Shown: positions 44,247 to 52,977 of the stretch, piece by piece | How positions within the stretch are numbered: the stretch's first letter is position 1 | How the letters are laid out: each line of letters opens with the position of its first letter | NCBI GenBank assembly: GCA_024682555.1 | Contig: JAIKZD010000083.1 | Span: forward strand, 1 to 55,846 | DNA length: 55,846 nt | Direction of reading: 5' to 3' | From: Lachnospiraceae bacterium | GTDB taxonomy: Bacteria > Bacillota > Clostridia > Lachnospirales > Lachnospiraceae | Notes under the pieces: generated by a model | Database searches by the model: none | Seen by the model: only the letters and a program-made list of their open reading frames with translations | What the model was told of the DNA's origin: nothing | Made by a program: the position numbers and the translations under genes

Positions 44247-45722
44247 ATGAAGAGTGATATGAAGCATTCGATAAAAAAACAGTTTGTGCTCATATTCGGC
44301 GGCATAATGGCGGGGACCCTGTTATTATGCTATGTTGCAAATACTCTTTTTGCCGGCAGTTTTTATATAAAGGACAAGGAAAGGGTGCTCGCGGAAGGGT
44401 ACGGTTATATCAACGGGATCGCCGGAGAAGGCGGGCTCGGGAGCGGAAGCTATGATACCGAGTTTGATTTTCTTTCGGGAAAAAATAACATACAGATACT
44501 CATACTTGATACCGATACGGCTACCATCAGGTCCACAAACGGGGACAACAGGATGGCAAGAAGGCTGCTTGATCTTATAATTAACGGCGGCGGAGATGCC
44601 GATCCGGTATCGAAAAACGAAAAATACAGCATACAGAAGTCCTTCGATCCGGATGTGAACATGCAGTTTCTTGAACTGTGGGGATTTCTTGACGACGGAA
44701 AGCTTATCCTCATGAGGACGCCCATCGAAGGCATAAAGGACAGTGCAAGGATCGCCAACAGGTTTCTTGCCCTTACGGGAATTTTAGCGGTGATCATAGG
44801 AATGATCATTATTTTTGCCGTTTCCAAGAAGGTGACAAAGCCTATCCTGGAACTTGCGGAAATATCCGAGAAGATGGCCAATCTTGATTTTGACGCAAAG
44901 TATACAAGCGGAGGAAAAAATGAGATCGCACTTCTTGGGGATCATGTCAACAAGCTTTCCGAAAAGCTTGAGAATACGATATCGGAATTAAAGACCGCAA
45001 ATAACGAGCTCAAGCGGGATCTGGATAAAAAAACGGAGCTTGAGGAAATGAGAAAGGAATTTCTCTCAAACGTTTCCCATGAGCTTAAGACACCCATCAC
45101 TCTCATCCAGGGCTATGCGGAGGGACTTAAGGATAATGTGAATACGGATGAGGAAAGCAGGGATTTCTACTGTGATGTTATAATGGATGAAGCAGGCAGG
45201 ATGAACAGGCTCGTGCGGAGTCTTCTGGAACTCAATGAGCTCGAAAACAGTAACGACAGCGTAAAGGTCGAACGCTTTGACATAGTCGGCCTCATAAAAG
45301 ACTGCGTCAATACTTCCGCCATAATGTTAAAAAGCGAAGGTATCAGGCTTATTTTTGAAAATGATCAGCCGGTATATGTCTGGGCAGATGAATATAAGAC
45401 GGGACAGGTTATTGATAATTACATTTCAAATGCGATACACTATGCAAAGAACGAAAAAGTGATTAAAATATCTGTAGAGAAGAAAGACGATACCGCAAAG
45501 ATCAGTGTGTTTAACAGCGGAGATCCCATCCCCGAAAATGAGATCGGTCTTCTCTGGAATAAGTTTTACAAGGTCGATAAGGCAAGGACCAGAGAATACG
45601 GCGGAAGCGGGATAGGCTTATCGATAGTAAAGGCCATAATGGATTCCTTTAATCAGAAATACGGAGTCACAAACTATGAGAACGGTGTGGCCTTCTGGTT
45701 TGAACTTGATGCCAGAGGCTGA
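44247..45722 (+). CDS. membrane sensor histidine kinase without adjacent regulator
   Basis: A 491-residue kinase. Membrane segments near residues 11-33 and 168-190 enclose a ~130-residue outer sensor that is not recognised. HAMP follows, then HisKA with SNVSHELKTPITLIQGY (His about 278) and an HATPase domain with DNYISNAIHYAKNE, and GGSGIGLSIVK. It should signal to an OmpR-type regulator, but none is adjacent; the unpaired OmpR-type regulator at 13743 is one candidate. It lies 33 bases after the HAD gene and 80 before a lipoprotein on the same strand. The ribosome-binding site is weak. Confidence 0.92.
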   Translation: MKSDMKHSIKKQFVLIFGGIMAGTLLLCYVANTLFAGSFYIKDKERVLAEGYGYINGIAGEGGLGSGSYDTEFDFLSGKNNIQILILDTDTATIRSTNGDNRMARRLLDLIINGGGDADPVSKNEKYSIQKSFDPDVNMQFLELWGFLDDGKLILMRTPIEGIKDSARIANRFLALTGILAVIIGMIIIFAVSKKVTKPILELAEISEKMANLDFDAKYTSGGKNEIALLGDHVNKLSEKLENTISELKTANNELKRDLDKKTELEEMRKEFLSNVSHELKTPITLIQGYAEGLKDNVNTDEESRDFYCDVIMDEAGRMNRLVRSLLELNELENSNDSVKVERFDIVGLIKDCVNTSAIMLKSEGIRLIFENDQPVYVWADEYKTGQVIDNYISNAIHYAKNEKVIKISVEKKDDTAKISVFNSGDPIPENEIGLLWNKFYKVDKARTREYGGSGIGLSIVKAIMDSFNQKYGVTNYENGVAFWFELDARG

Positions 45723-45802
45723 AGGAAATGGGGCAGTAATCTTTGCACCCTTGGGACAGGGTCCGAAGAGTAAAGGCAGAATAAGGATGTGAGGTGTAAC
45801 CT

Positions 45803-46612
45803 TTGAAGAAGATCGGCTGTATCATTTTAATATTTGCTCTGTCTGCGGTCATGATAACCGGCTGCGGCTCAGGCGAAGCAGAGGAACAGGCAGAGGAAGG
45901 CTTTACAAAAGAGGATATCGAATATAAGGAAAAGCTGGTGGCAGAATATGCGGCCGGGCTGCTGCTTAAGTATGACAAGGGCAATCATAACGGACTGACC
46001 TATTATACACCCACTCCCGAACCCACCGAGGAACCGGTGCCCGAGACAGCGGATCCTGCGAAGGCGGATGACGGCGGTTCGGAGGGAAAGACCCCATCCA
46101 TAAGCGTATCATCGGACAACGAGGTCGCCAATGCGGATGATGCGGTACAGATAGGGACCATACCCGAAGAAGAAAATGCCGTGACCTCATCTGCTTCCAT
46201 AGCGGAGTATCTTGGAGCGGGAAATGTAGATATCAGATATACCTCTTATGAGATCTGCGATCAGTACCCGGAAGAGCAGAGCGACGGGCTGTTTTTCTCC
46301 ATGTCGGCTTCCGACGGTAAAAAGCTTCTGATACTTCATTTTGATCTTGTCAATGACACCGGTGAGGATGCGGAATGCTCGATCCTTTCAAGCGATGTAA
46401 AGATCAGGATACTTATAAATGATACCGAGAGGATCAACCAGCAGATGACCATTCTGTTAAATGACCTGAAGTCCTTTGAGGGAACTGTGGCAGCCGGCGG
46501 ATCGACGGATACGGTTCTGGTATTTGAGATCCCCGAAGAAACGGCATCTGCCATCAATTCACTTAAACTCATAATAGTTGATGCAGACGGAGAGCATACC
46601 ATCGCTTTGTGA
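45803..46612 (+). CDS. lipoprotein with C-terminal Ig-like domain, TTG start
   Basis: A 269-residue lipoprotein. The TTG at 45803 follows TGAGGTG and opens a signal peptide (KKIGCIILIFALSAVMITGC) lipidated at about Cys21. The mature part has an acidic helix, a Pro/Glu/Thr-rich low-complexity stretch (~70-130) and a C-terminal beta-rich domain of about 130 residues resembling DUF4352/DUF5067-type domains (LLILHFDLVNDTGEDAECS). Such domains are usually surface or sensor accessory parts. Placed directly after a membrane kinase, it might present a signal to it. A terminator follows. Confidence 0.75.
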   Translation: MKKIGCIILIFALSAVMITGCGSGEAEEQAEEGFTKEDIEYKEKLVAEYAAGLLLKYDKGNHNGLTYYTPTPEPTEEPVPETADPAKADDGGSEGKTPSISVSSDNEVANADDAVQIGTIPEEENAVTSSASIAEYLGAGNVDIRYTSYEICDQYPEEQSDGLFFSMSASDGKKLLILHFDLVNDTGEDAECSILSSDVKIRILINDTERINQQMTILLNDLKSFEGTVAAGGSTDTVLVFEIPEETASAINSLKLIIVDADGEHTIAL

Positions 46613-46658
46613 TATCTCTGTAATATAATTCAATAAGGTTAAATCCTGAGACAGATAT

Positions 46659-46697
46659 CTGCCGGCCGCGGCTTTCAGCGGTCCGGCAGTTTTTTTT
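46659..46697 (+). terminator. terminator of the ParB-HAD/kinase operon
   Basis: CTGCCGG (46659-46665) pairs with CCGGCAG (46683-46689), extended by CCGC/GCGG, and runs into eight T. The 3' half (GCGGTCCGGCAGTTTTTT) is repeated at about 46706-46723 without a matching 5' arm. Confidence 0.9.
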
Positions 46698-46848
46698 GAT
46701 TTTCGGCGGTCCGGCAGTTTTTTGCCTTCTTACGCGGAAAAACGTTCGGAAGCGGTGAAAAGAAGGAAGCCGGACCAGAGCCTTTGTGAATAATGTACAA
46801 AAATCGGAGTTACGAATTGTATGTTTAATACAAAATTTACAAAGGGTA

Positions 46849-46864
46849 TTGAAAACGTTTCCAA
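46849..46864. promoter_or_regulatory. LacI-type operator 1
   Basis: TTGAAAACGTTTCCAA carries the near-palindromic core GAAAACGTTTCC typical of LacI/CcpA-type sites. It overlaps the likely -35 (TTGAAA, 46849-46854). Confidence 0.75.
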
Positions 46865-46877
46865 AAGGTGGTAAAGT
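46849..46877 (+). promoter_or_regulatory. probable promoter of the maltodextrin operon
   Basis: TTGAAA (46849-46854) and TAAAGT (46872-46877) are 17 bases apart. Transcription would start near 46884, just ahead of operator 2. The rest of the 374-base gap 46613-46986 holds the upstream terminator and an AT-rich leader. Confidence 0.5.
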
Positions 46878-46884
46878 GCGTTTA

Positions 46885-46898
46885 TGAAAACGTTTCCA
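46885..46898. promoter_or_regulatory. LacI-type operator 2
   Basis: TGAAAACGTTTCCA has the identical 12-base core of operator 1, centred 35 bases downstream, at the likely transcription start. A weaker GGAAACGATACC occurs near 46932. Confidence 0.75.
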
Positions 46899-46986
46899 AT
46901 CCCGTAAAAGTTGAACGGAATCGACTTTTCGGGAAACGATACCATTATCACAATTTACACATTATTTTATCAATCAGGAGGACAAA

Positions 46987-48306
46987 ATGAAAAAGAGATT
47001 ACTTAGTATCGTTTTAGGCATGACTCTCTGTGTATCAATGCTTGCAGGCTGTGCGGTACCTCAGGCAACGGCTCCGGCAGATCCGGGAAGCGCACCCGCA
47101 GCTACGGACGCAGCTGGTTCGGGAAAGGTTTATTACCTTAACTTTAAGCCCGAGGCCGATGAGCAGTGGCAGGCACTTGCAAAGGCTTATACGGAGGAAA
47201 CCGGTGTTCCCGTTACCGTTGTTACGGCTGCATCAGGTGAGTATGAGACAACTCTTATGAGCGAGATAGCAAAGTCCGATGCTCCCACACTTTTCCAGGT
47301 TAACGGACCCATAGGCCTTCAGAACTGGAAGGATTACTGCTATGATCTCACGGGATCCGACATCGTTTCAAACATCACATCCGATTCGTTCCTGTTAAAG
47401 GACGGAGATGCCATAGACGGTATCGCATATGTTATCGAGTCATACGGTATTATCACAAACAAGACTCTTCTCGAGAAGGCCGGATACTCTCTTGAGGATA
47501 TCAACAGCTTTGACAGCTTAAAGAAGATCGCTGATGACATTCAGGCAAGGAAAGATGAGATCGGTGTTAAGGGTGCTTTCAGTTCGGCAGGAATGGACGG
47601 ATCATCAGACTGGAGATTCAAGACCCATCTTGCAAACCTTCCCATCTACTATGAGTATCTTGCAGACGGTATCTCTTCAACGGATGCCATAAAGGGAACC
47701 TACCTTGACAACTACAAGAACGTATTTGACCTTTATATCACCGATTCAACGACCGATCCCAAAGAGCTTTCTTCAAAGACGGCCGACGATTCGAGAGCTG
47801 ATTTCGTAAACGGAGATGCGGTATTCTATCAGAACGGTTCATGGGAATACACAGAACTTTCAAAGACCTATTCCGATGATGAGATCGCCATGATCCCCAT
47901 ATACTTCGGTGTTGATGATGCAAAGGAAGGTCTTTGCACCGGAACAGAGAACTACTGGTGCGTAAATGCCGAGAGTTCGGAAGAGGATATCCAGGCTACC
48001 CTTGATTTCATCAACTGGTGTGTAACCTCCGAAACAGGAACAACGGCAATGGCTAATGACATGGGCTTTACCATCCCCTTCAAGACAGCAGTGGAATCTC
48101 CCAATGCATTTGTTAAGCAGGATGCGGCTTATACCGCTGCAGGACTCACTCCTGTATCATGGAACTTCACAACAATGCCTTCGGAGAACTGGAAGAACGG
48201 TGTAGGATCTGCTCTTACGGCTTATGCTGCAGGAACAGGCGAGTGGGATGCCGTAGTAAGTGCTTTTGTTGACGGATGGGCTTCAGAGGCTGCCCTTTCA
48301 GAGTAA
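46987..48306 (+). CDS. maltodextrin-type solute-binding lipoprotein (family 1)
   Basis: A 439-residue lipoprotein with AGGAGG upstream, signal peptide and lipobox (SMLAGC). The mature part is a family 1 solute-binding protein (YYLNFKPEADEQWQALAKAY near the start, DAPTLFQVNGP and FYQNGSWEY later). It captures an oligosaccharide, most likely a maltodextrin given the malQ gene in the same operon. It is the first gene behind two LacI-type operators. A perfect 10-bp hairpin after the stop probably raises its level over the permeases. Confidence 0.93.
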   Translation: MKKRLLSIVLGMTLCVSMLAGCAVPQATAPADPGSAPAATDAAGSGKVYYLNFKPEADEQWQALAKAYTEETGVPVTVVTAASGEYETTLMSEIAKSDAPTLFQVNGPIGLQNWKDYCYDLTGSDIVSNITSDSFLLKDGDAIDGIAYVIESYGIITNKTLLEKAGYSLEDINSFDSLKKIADDIQARKDEIGVKGAFSSAGMDGSSDWRFKTHLANLPIYYEYLADGISSTDAIKGTYLDNYKNVFDLYITDSTTDPKELSSKTADDSRADFVNGDAVFYQNGSWEYTELSKTYSDDEIAMIPIYFGVDDAKEGLCTGTENYWCVNAESSEEDIQATLDFINWCVTSETGTTAMANDMGFTIPFKTAVESPNAFVKQDAAYTAAGLTPVSWNFTTMPSENWKNGVGSALTAYAAGTGEWDAVVSAFVDGWASEAALSE

Positions 48307-48399
48307 TAAGGACTCTTGTGTGCATGAATGCGGGTCTGACCCGCAATACAGATGCACAGAGAATACATAACAGCATAGTGACTTAACAGTGAAATGACC

Positions 48400-48429
48400 G
48401 GGGTTGCTGTAAAGTGCAGCAACCCCTTT
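48400..48429 (+). other. intercistronic hairpin / partial terminator
   Basis: GGGGTTGCTG (48400-48409) pairs perfectly with CAGCAACCCC (48417-48426), followed by TTTC. A second small stem (GCGGGTCTGACCCGC) lies about 70 bases upstream. Likely to cause partial termination between the binding protein and permeases. Confidence 0.65.
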
Positions 48430-48463
48430 CACTAAAAATCGATTCCGGAAAAGAGGTTTTGAT

Positions 48464-49315
48464 ATGGTTGGAAAGTCGATAAAAAAATACTGGCCGGTCT
48501 TTCTCCTGCCAACGGTGTGCGCCTTTGCAATAGGGTTCTTATGGCCGTTTATCTGGGGACTGTACCTCTCATTCTGCAAGTTTACCACGGTTAAAAAGGT
48601 TACCTTTGTCGGGTTTTCCAATTATATCAATGTCTTTAAGGATGCGTCGTTTATGCGCTCCTTCTGGCTTACGGTGGCCTTTGCCCTTGTATCGAGCATA
48701 CTCATCAACGTGCTCTCGTTTATCATAGCCCTTGTTCTTACAAAGGAATACAGGGGGACGAACATTTTCAGGACCGTATTCTTCATGCCCAATCTCATAG
48801 GCGGTATCGTCCTCGGATACATCTGGCAGACGCTTTTAAACGGAATACTGTTAAAGCTTGACCGGCCCCTTTTGGCTTTGTCGGAGGTCAACGGCTTCTG
48901 GGGCATGATCATCTTACTGTGCTGGCAGCAGATTGGATACATGATGATCATATATATAGCCGGATTGAACAGCATACCCTCCGATGTACTGGAGGCTGCA
49001 GCCATAGACGGGGCTTCGGCCATGCAGACCCTGTTCAGGGTAAAGCTTCCCATGGTAATGCCTTCCATAACAGTATGTACCTTCCTGACTCTTACAAACG
49101 GATTCAAAATGTTCGATCAGAACCTGTCCCTTACCGGCGGAGAGCCTGCAAAGAAATCCATGCTGCTTGCGCTTAATATCTATGACACCTTCTATGCCCG
49201 CTCGGGGCCCCAGTGGAAGGGAATAGGACAGGCAAAAGCCGTTATGTTCTTCCTTGTGGTGGTTATAATAGCCCTGATCCAGCTCAGGGCTACGACCAGA
49301 AAGGAGGTATACTGA
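48464..49315 (+). CDS. CUT1 sugar ABC permease (MalF/UgpA type)
   Basis: A 283-residue permease with six membrane segments and the EAA loop that docks the ATPase (EAAAIDGASAMQTLFRVKLPM). It forms a heterodimer with the next gene product. No ATPase gene lies in the operon, so the pair must use a shared MsmX-type ATPase encoded elsewhere, as is usual for CUT1 systems in Firmicutes. Gene spacing to the next permease is one base plus a shared AAGGAGG site. Confidence 0.94.
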   Translation: MVGKSIKKYWPVFLLPTVCAFAIGFLWPFIWGLYLSFCKFTTVKKVTFVGFSNYINVFKDASFMRSFWLTVAFALVSSILINVLSFIIALVLTKEYRGTNIFRTVFFMPNLIGGIVLGYIWQTLLNGILLKLDRPLLALSEVNGFWGMIILLCWQQIGYMMIIYIAGLNSIPSDVLEAAAIDGASAMQTLFRVKLPMVMPSITVCTFLTLTNGFKMFDQNLSLTGGEPAKKSMLLALNIYDTFYARSGPQWKGIGQAKAVMFFLVVVIIALIQLRATTRKEVY

Positions 49316-49316
49316 T

Positions 49317-50159
49317 ATGAGCATCGGAAAGAAAAAGGGCGAAAGCATTGCTGTGATCATACTTTCGGTATTGTGTGTCGCCTATGTATATCCCATATTT
49401 ACCATACTGATCAATTCCCTTAAGAAGAATTCATCCATCACGACCTCGGATGTTTTCAGGCTTCCCACGGCGGTAAGCTTCAGCGGTATATCCAATTACG
49501 TCGAGGGTATCACCAGCATGAACTTTTTGTCCTCTTTATGGTACAGCTTCTTTATCTCGGTGAGTTCCGTTGTGCTCATCATTCTCTGCTGTTCCATGGC
49601 GGCCTGGTATATCGTAAGAGTTAAGAGCGTGGCTGCAAATACATTTTTTTACCTCTGTATTTTCAGCATGGTGGTGCCTTTCCAGATGGTCATGTTCACC
49701 CTTGCCAATACGGCGGACAGGCTTCATCTCAATAATCCTTACAATATCTGCATAATCTATCTGGGGTTCGGCGCAGGTCTTGCGGTATTCATGTTCACGG
49801 GCTTTGTAAAATCGATTCCCGTGGAGATGGAGGAAGCGGCGATGATAGACGGCAGCAGCCCCGTTCAGACATTTTTCAGAGTGGTGATGCCCATCATGAA
49901 GCCTTCAGTGGTATCCACGGCCATACTTGAGGTCATGTGGGTATGGAACGACTATCTGCTTCCGACCCTTGTGCTTGATATAAAAAGATACAGAACGATA
50001 CCCATGGCGATCCAGTATTTCAGGGGAAGCTACGGGACAGTTAACATGGGTGCAATGATGGCCTGTATAATTATCGATATAATCCCTATAATAGTTGTAT
50101 ATCTCGTGAGCCAGAAATATATCGTCGAAGGCGTTTTGGCCGGCGCGGTGAAGGGCTGA
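49317..50159 (+). CDS. CUT1 sugar ABC permease (MalG/UgpE type)
   Basis: A 280-residue permease with six membrane segments and an EAA loop (EEAAMIDGSSPVQTFFRVVMP). AAGGAGG lies inside the end of the preceding gene. It completes the membrane part of the importer. Direct repeats fill the 107-base gap to malQ. Confidence 0.94.
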   Translation: MSIGKKKGESIAVIILSVLCVAYVYPIFTILINSLKKNSSITTSDVFRLPTAVSFSGISNYVEGITSMNFLSSLWYSFFISVSSVVLIILCCSMAAWYIVRVKSVAANTFFYLCIFSMVVPFQMVMFTLANTADRLHLNNPYNICIIYLGFGAGLAVFMFTGFVKSIPVEMEEAAMIDGSSPVQTFFRVVMPIMKPSVVSTAILEVMWVWNDYLLPTLVLDIKRYRTIPMAIQYFRGSYGTVNMGAMMACIIIDIIPIIVVYLVSQKYIVEGVLAGAVKG

Positions 50160-50170
50160 GGATATACCGA

Positions 50171-50210
50171 AACAGATTCTGTATGAACAGAACAGGTTCT
50201 GTGTGAACAA
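50171..50210. repeat. 20-base tandem repeat, two units
   Basis: 50171-50190 and 50191-50210 match at 17 of 20 positions (AACAGxTTCTGTxTGAACAx). The second unit with its left flank forms the inverted repeat ACAGAAC-AG-GTTCTGT. A related pair of GAACARCAGGATAAT words follows at about 50205 and 50233. Confidence 0.6.
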
Positions 50211-50266
50211 CAGGATAATGCAGGTTTTATAAGAACAGCAGGATAATACCGGAGGAATAGAAAAAC

Positions 50267-51778
50267 ATGAGAAAAGCGGGAATTTTATTACCTATATTCA
50301 GTCTGCCGGGGAAGTACGGCATAGGATGTCTTTCAAAGGCGGCATATGATTTCGTGGATTTTCTGGCCCGGTCCGGGCAGAGCTACTGGCAGATCCTTCC
50401 CATAGGACCTACGGGATACGGGGATTCACCTTATCAGACCTTCTGTACCTTTGCCGGCAATCCCTATTTCATAAGCCTTGAGGAGCTTGTTTCGGAGGGC
50501 TTGCTTGAGACTTCCGATCTTAAGAAGGTCGATTTCGGAAGGGATGAAGAGATCATCGATTACGGACAGCTGTATAAGGTGAGATTCAATGTGCTCAAAA
50601 AAGCCTTTAAAAACAGCAGGCATAAGGGAACCGATGCATATAAAGCCTTTGAAGAAGAGAATGCCGACTGGCTTTCGGATTATGCGCTTTTTATGGCTTT
50701 AAAGGATAAATATGACGGCATAAGTTTTACAAAATGGCCGGATGAGCTCAGATTCAGAGATGAAAAGGCTCTTAAGAAGGCCGAAAAAGAGCTTGCCGAA
50801 ACCATGGATTTTTACGGGTTTTTACAGTATAAGTTCTATGAACAGTGGTTTAAGCTCAAAAAATATGCCAATGAAAAGGGCATAGGAATAATCGGGGACA
50901 TTCCGATCTATGTTTCGCCGGACAGTTCCGATCTGTGGGCAAATCCGAAGCTTTTCCAGACGGATGAAAACGGTGAGCTTATAAATGTGGCCGGCTGTCC
51001 TCCCGATGCTTTTACCCCTTTGGGGCAGCTGTGGGGAAATCCGGTTTATAACTGGGATCATCACAAAAAGACCGGTTATGGCTGGTGGATCACCCGCATG
51101 AGAAGATGTATCCGCCTGTATGATGTTGTGAGGATTGATCATTTCCGGGGGTTTGACGAGTATTATACGATAAAGGCCGGAAAAACCGATGCCACGGAAG
51201 GGGTATGGATGAAGGGCCCGGGCATTGAGCTCTTTAAGGTGATGAAGAAGGAACTCGGAAAGATGAATATAATCGCCGAGGATCTGGGATTCATTACTCC
51301 ATCCGTGAGAAAGCTTGTAAAGGATACGGGTTTCCCCAACATGAAGGTACTGGAATTTGCTTTTGATCCCAATGATCATAAGGGAAAAGGAGAATTCCTG
51401 CCCCATAATTATAATTCCAATTCCGTGGTCTATACCGGGACCCATGATAATGAGACCCTTGTGGGTTATATTAAGGGCACATCACCGAAGGTGAGAAAAG
51501 CAGTTCTTTCGTATCTTGATCTGCATACAAGAGATGCGAAGAAGATCGCGGCAGCACTTGTAAGGCTTGCTCTTTCATCCGTTTCGGAACTTGCCGTGAT
51601 CCCGGTCCAGGATTATCTGATGCTTGATAACCGTGCGAGGATAAACACCCCTTCAACTCTCGGAGGCAACTGGGTATGGAGGCTTAAGGAAGAGGACCTG
51701 AACGCAGATCTTTCTGAAAAGATAAAAAACCTTACCGACATGTTCGGAAGGAATACCGGGGAGAAAAAAGCAAAATAA
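50267..51778 (+). CDS. malQ: 4-alpha-glucanotransferase (amylomaltase)
   Basis: A 503-residue GH77 enzyme of usual bacterial length with GGAGG upstream. It begins with the family's RKAGILLPIFSLPGKYGIG, and the active-site blocks are present: VVRIDHFRGFDEYY (nucleophile Asp), IIAEDLGFITPSV (acid/base Glu) and YTGTHDNETLVG (stabilising Asp). It transfers glucan segments between maltodextrins, releasing glucose and longer chains that phosphorylase can use. It works on the imported substrate in the cytoplasm. Its stop TAA shares one base with the next gene's ATG. Confidence 0.97.
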   Translation: MRKAGILLPIFSLPGKYGIGCLSKAAYDFVDFLARSGQSYWQILPIGPTGYGDSPYQTFCTFAGNPYFISLEELVSEGLLETSDLKKVDFGRDEEIIDYGQLYKVRFNVLKKAFKNSRHKGTDAYKAFEEENADWLSDYALFMALKDKYDGISFTKWPDELRFRDEKALKKAEKELAETMDFYGFLQYKFYEQWFKLKKYANEKGIGIIGDIPIYVSPDSSDLWANPKLFQTDENGELINVAGCPPDAFTPLGQLWGNPVYNWDHHKKTGYGWWITRMRRCIRLYDVVRIDHFRGFDEYYTIKAGKTDATEGVWMKGPGIELFKVMKKELGKMNIIAEDLGFITPSVRKLVKDTGFPNMKVLEFAFDPNDHKGKGEFLPHNYNSNSVVYTGTHDNETLVGYIKGTSPKVRKAVLSYLDLHTRDAKKIAAALVRLALSSVSELAVIPVQDYLMLDNRARINTPSTLGGNWVWRLKEEDLNADLSEKIKNLTDMFGRNTGEKKAK

Positions 51779-52800
51779 TGGCGAAGTATACTATCAAGGA
51801 CATAGCGCATTACTGCAATGTCAGTATTTCCACCGTTTCAAGAGCCATAAACAACGATCCTACCATCAATAAGGAGACAAGGGACAGGATCCTTGATGTG
51901 GTGGAAAAATTCAATTATGTTCCGAACAACTCGGCCAGAAACCTTAAAATGTCCGAATCAAATACGGTGGCTCTGCTTGTGAAGGGCCTTCATAATCCGT
52001 TTTTTCAGGGGATGTTCGATCTGTTTGAAAACGGTCTGAAGGAAAAGGGGTATGATTTTTTTCTATATACCGTACTCGAGGATCAGAATGAATTTGAGGC
52101 AGGACTTCAGATAGCCAAGGAAAAAAGGCTTAAGGGAGTGATCTTTCTCGGAGGAAAGCTTGAAAAAAGCGAGTATACAAAGGAGCTTTCCGTTCCCTTT
52201 GTGCTTTGCTCCGTACCCGTAAGGGCGGGAGCGGGAAAGGGTCTTCCGATAGTTTCCATAGACGATGAAAAGGAAAGCTTCAGAGTAGTTGATTATCTGA
52301 TAAAAAAAGGACATAAAAGGATCGCGATAATCACCGGCAAGCATCGGGATATGGCGGTCGGAAGCATAAGACTTGACGGATACAGGAAGGCTTTTGCACA
52401 TAACGGGCTGCCGGTTGATGAGGACCTCATCAGATACATGAGGGATGACCTGCCGGAATACTCCGAGGAAAACGGTTACATGACCATGAAGGATCTGATC
52501 GATGACGGCTGTGACTTCACCGCTGTATTTGTGATATCCGACAGAACCGCCATCGGAGCCTATAAGGCCATATATGATGCGGGCAAGACAATACCCGGGG
52601 ACTATTCCGTCATCGGCTTTGACGGGATCGAGGTCACCAGATATCTGTATCCAGCACTTACGACCATGGTCCAGCCCGTAGAGACCATGGTGAGCTCTTC
52701 CATCGATCTTCTGATGAGGCAGATCGGCGGAGAGGATATAAGGGAAAAAGAACTGTATGAAGCCACACTCATCGAGAGAGATTCGGTAAGAGAGCTGTGA
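51778..52800 (+). CDS. LacI-family repressor of the maltodextrin operon
   Basis: A 340-residue regulator translationally coupled to malQ (TAATG). The N-terminal helix-turn-helix reads YTIKDIAHYCNVSISTVSRAIN followed by the hinge YVPNNSARNLK. The rest is a sugar-binding domain (GLHNPFFQGMF, VISDRTAIGAYKA, YSVIGFDGIEVTRYLYP). It should bind the paired GAAAACGTTTCC sites at 46851 and 46886 and be released by maltose or maltodextrin, giving autoregulation of the whole operon. Target assignment is an inference from genomic context. Confidence 0.94.
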   Translation: MAKYTIKDIAHYCNVSISTVSRAINNDPTINKETRDRILDVVEKFNYVPNNSARNLKMSESNTVALLVKGLHNPFFQGMFDLFENGLKEKGYDFFLYTVLEDQNEFEAGLQIAKEKRLKGVIFLGGKLEKSEYTKELSVPFVLCSVPVRAGAGKGLPIVSIDDEKESFRVVDYLIKKGHKRIAIITGKHRDMAVGSIRLDGYRKAFAHNGLPVDEDLIRYMRDDLPEYSEENGYMTMKDLIDDGCDFTAVFVISDRTAIGAYKAIYDAGKTIPGDYSVIGFDGIEVTRYLYPALTTMVQPVETMVSSSIDLLMRQIGGEDIREKELYEATLIERDSVREL

Positions 52801-52816
52801 GCGGTTTTTACAAAAA

Positions 52817-52931
52817 CTAAATAGGTTTTTTTCTAAATAGAAAGCTGCTGTGTATGATAGAATTACAACATGGGAATTCCCTGACCGGCAGTTTTTTTAT
52901 TGAGTGAGGAGTGAGATAATTGGCTGCCGGT
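52817..52931. promoter_or_regulatory. leader of the aldo/keto reductase gene
   Basis: CTAAATAG occurs twice (about 52817 and 52833) around a T-tract; TATGAT (52853-52858) is a -10 candidate. Further down ACCGGCAG (about 52894) and CTGCCGGT (about 52924) form an inverted repeat with a T-run beside the first arm. Each is only suggestive. Confidence 0.3.
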
Positions 52932-52977
52932 TATATTATTATATAAAAAGGCAGATCAGATAAAGGAGGAAATGACC

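Noticed and set aside
46732..46752. Third LacI operator (GGAAAAACGTTCGGAAG)
   Set aside because: It lacks the symmetric core of the two clear sites and lies about 100 bases upstream beside the terminator.
50171..50252. CRISPR-like repeats
   Set aside because: Only two degenerate 20-base units in direct contact, with no spacers and no cas genes.
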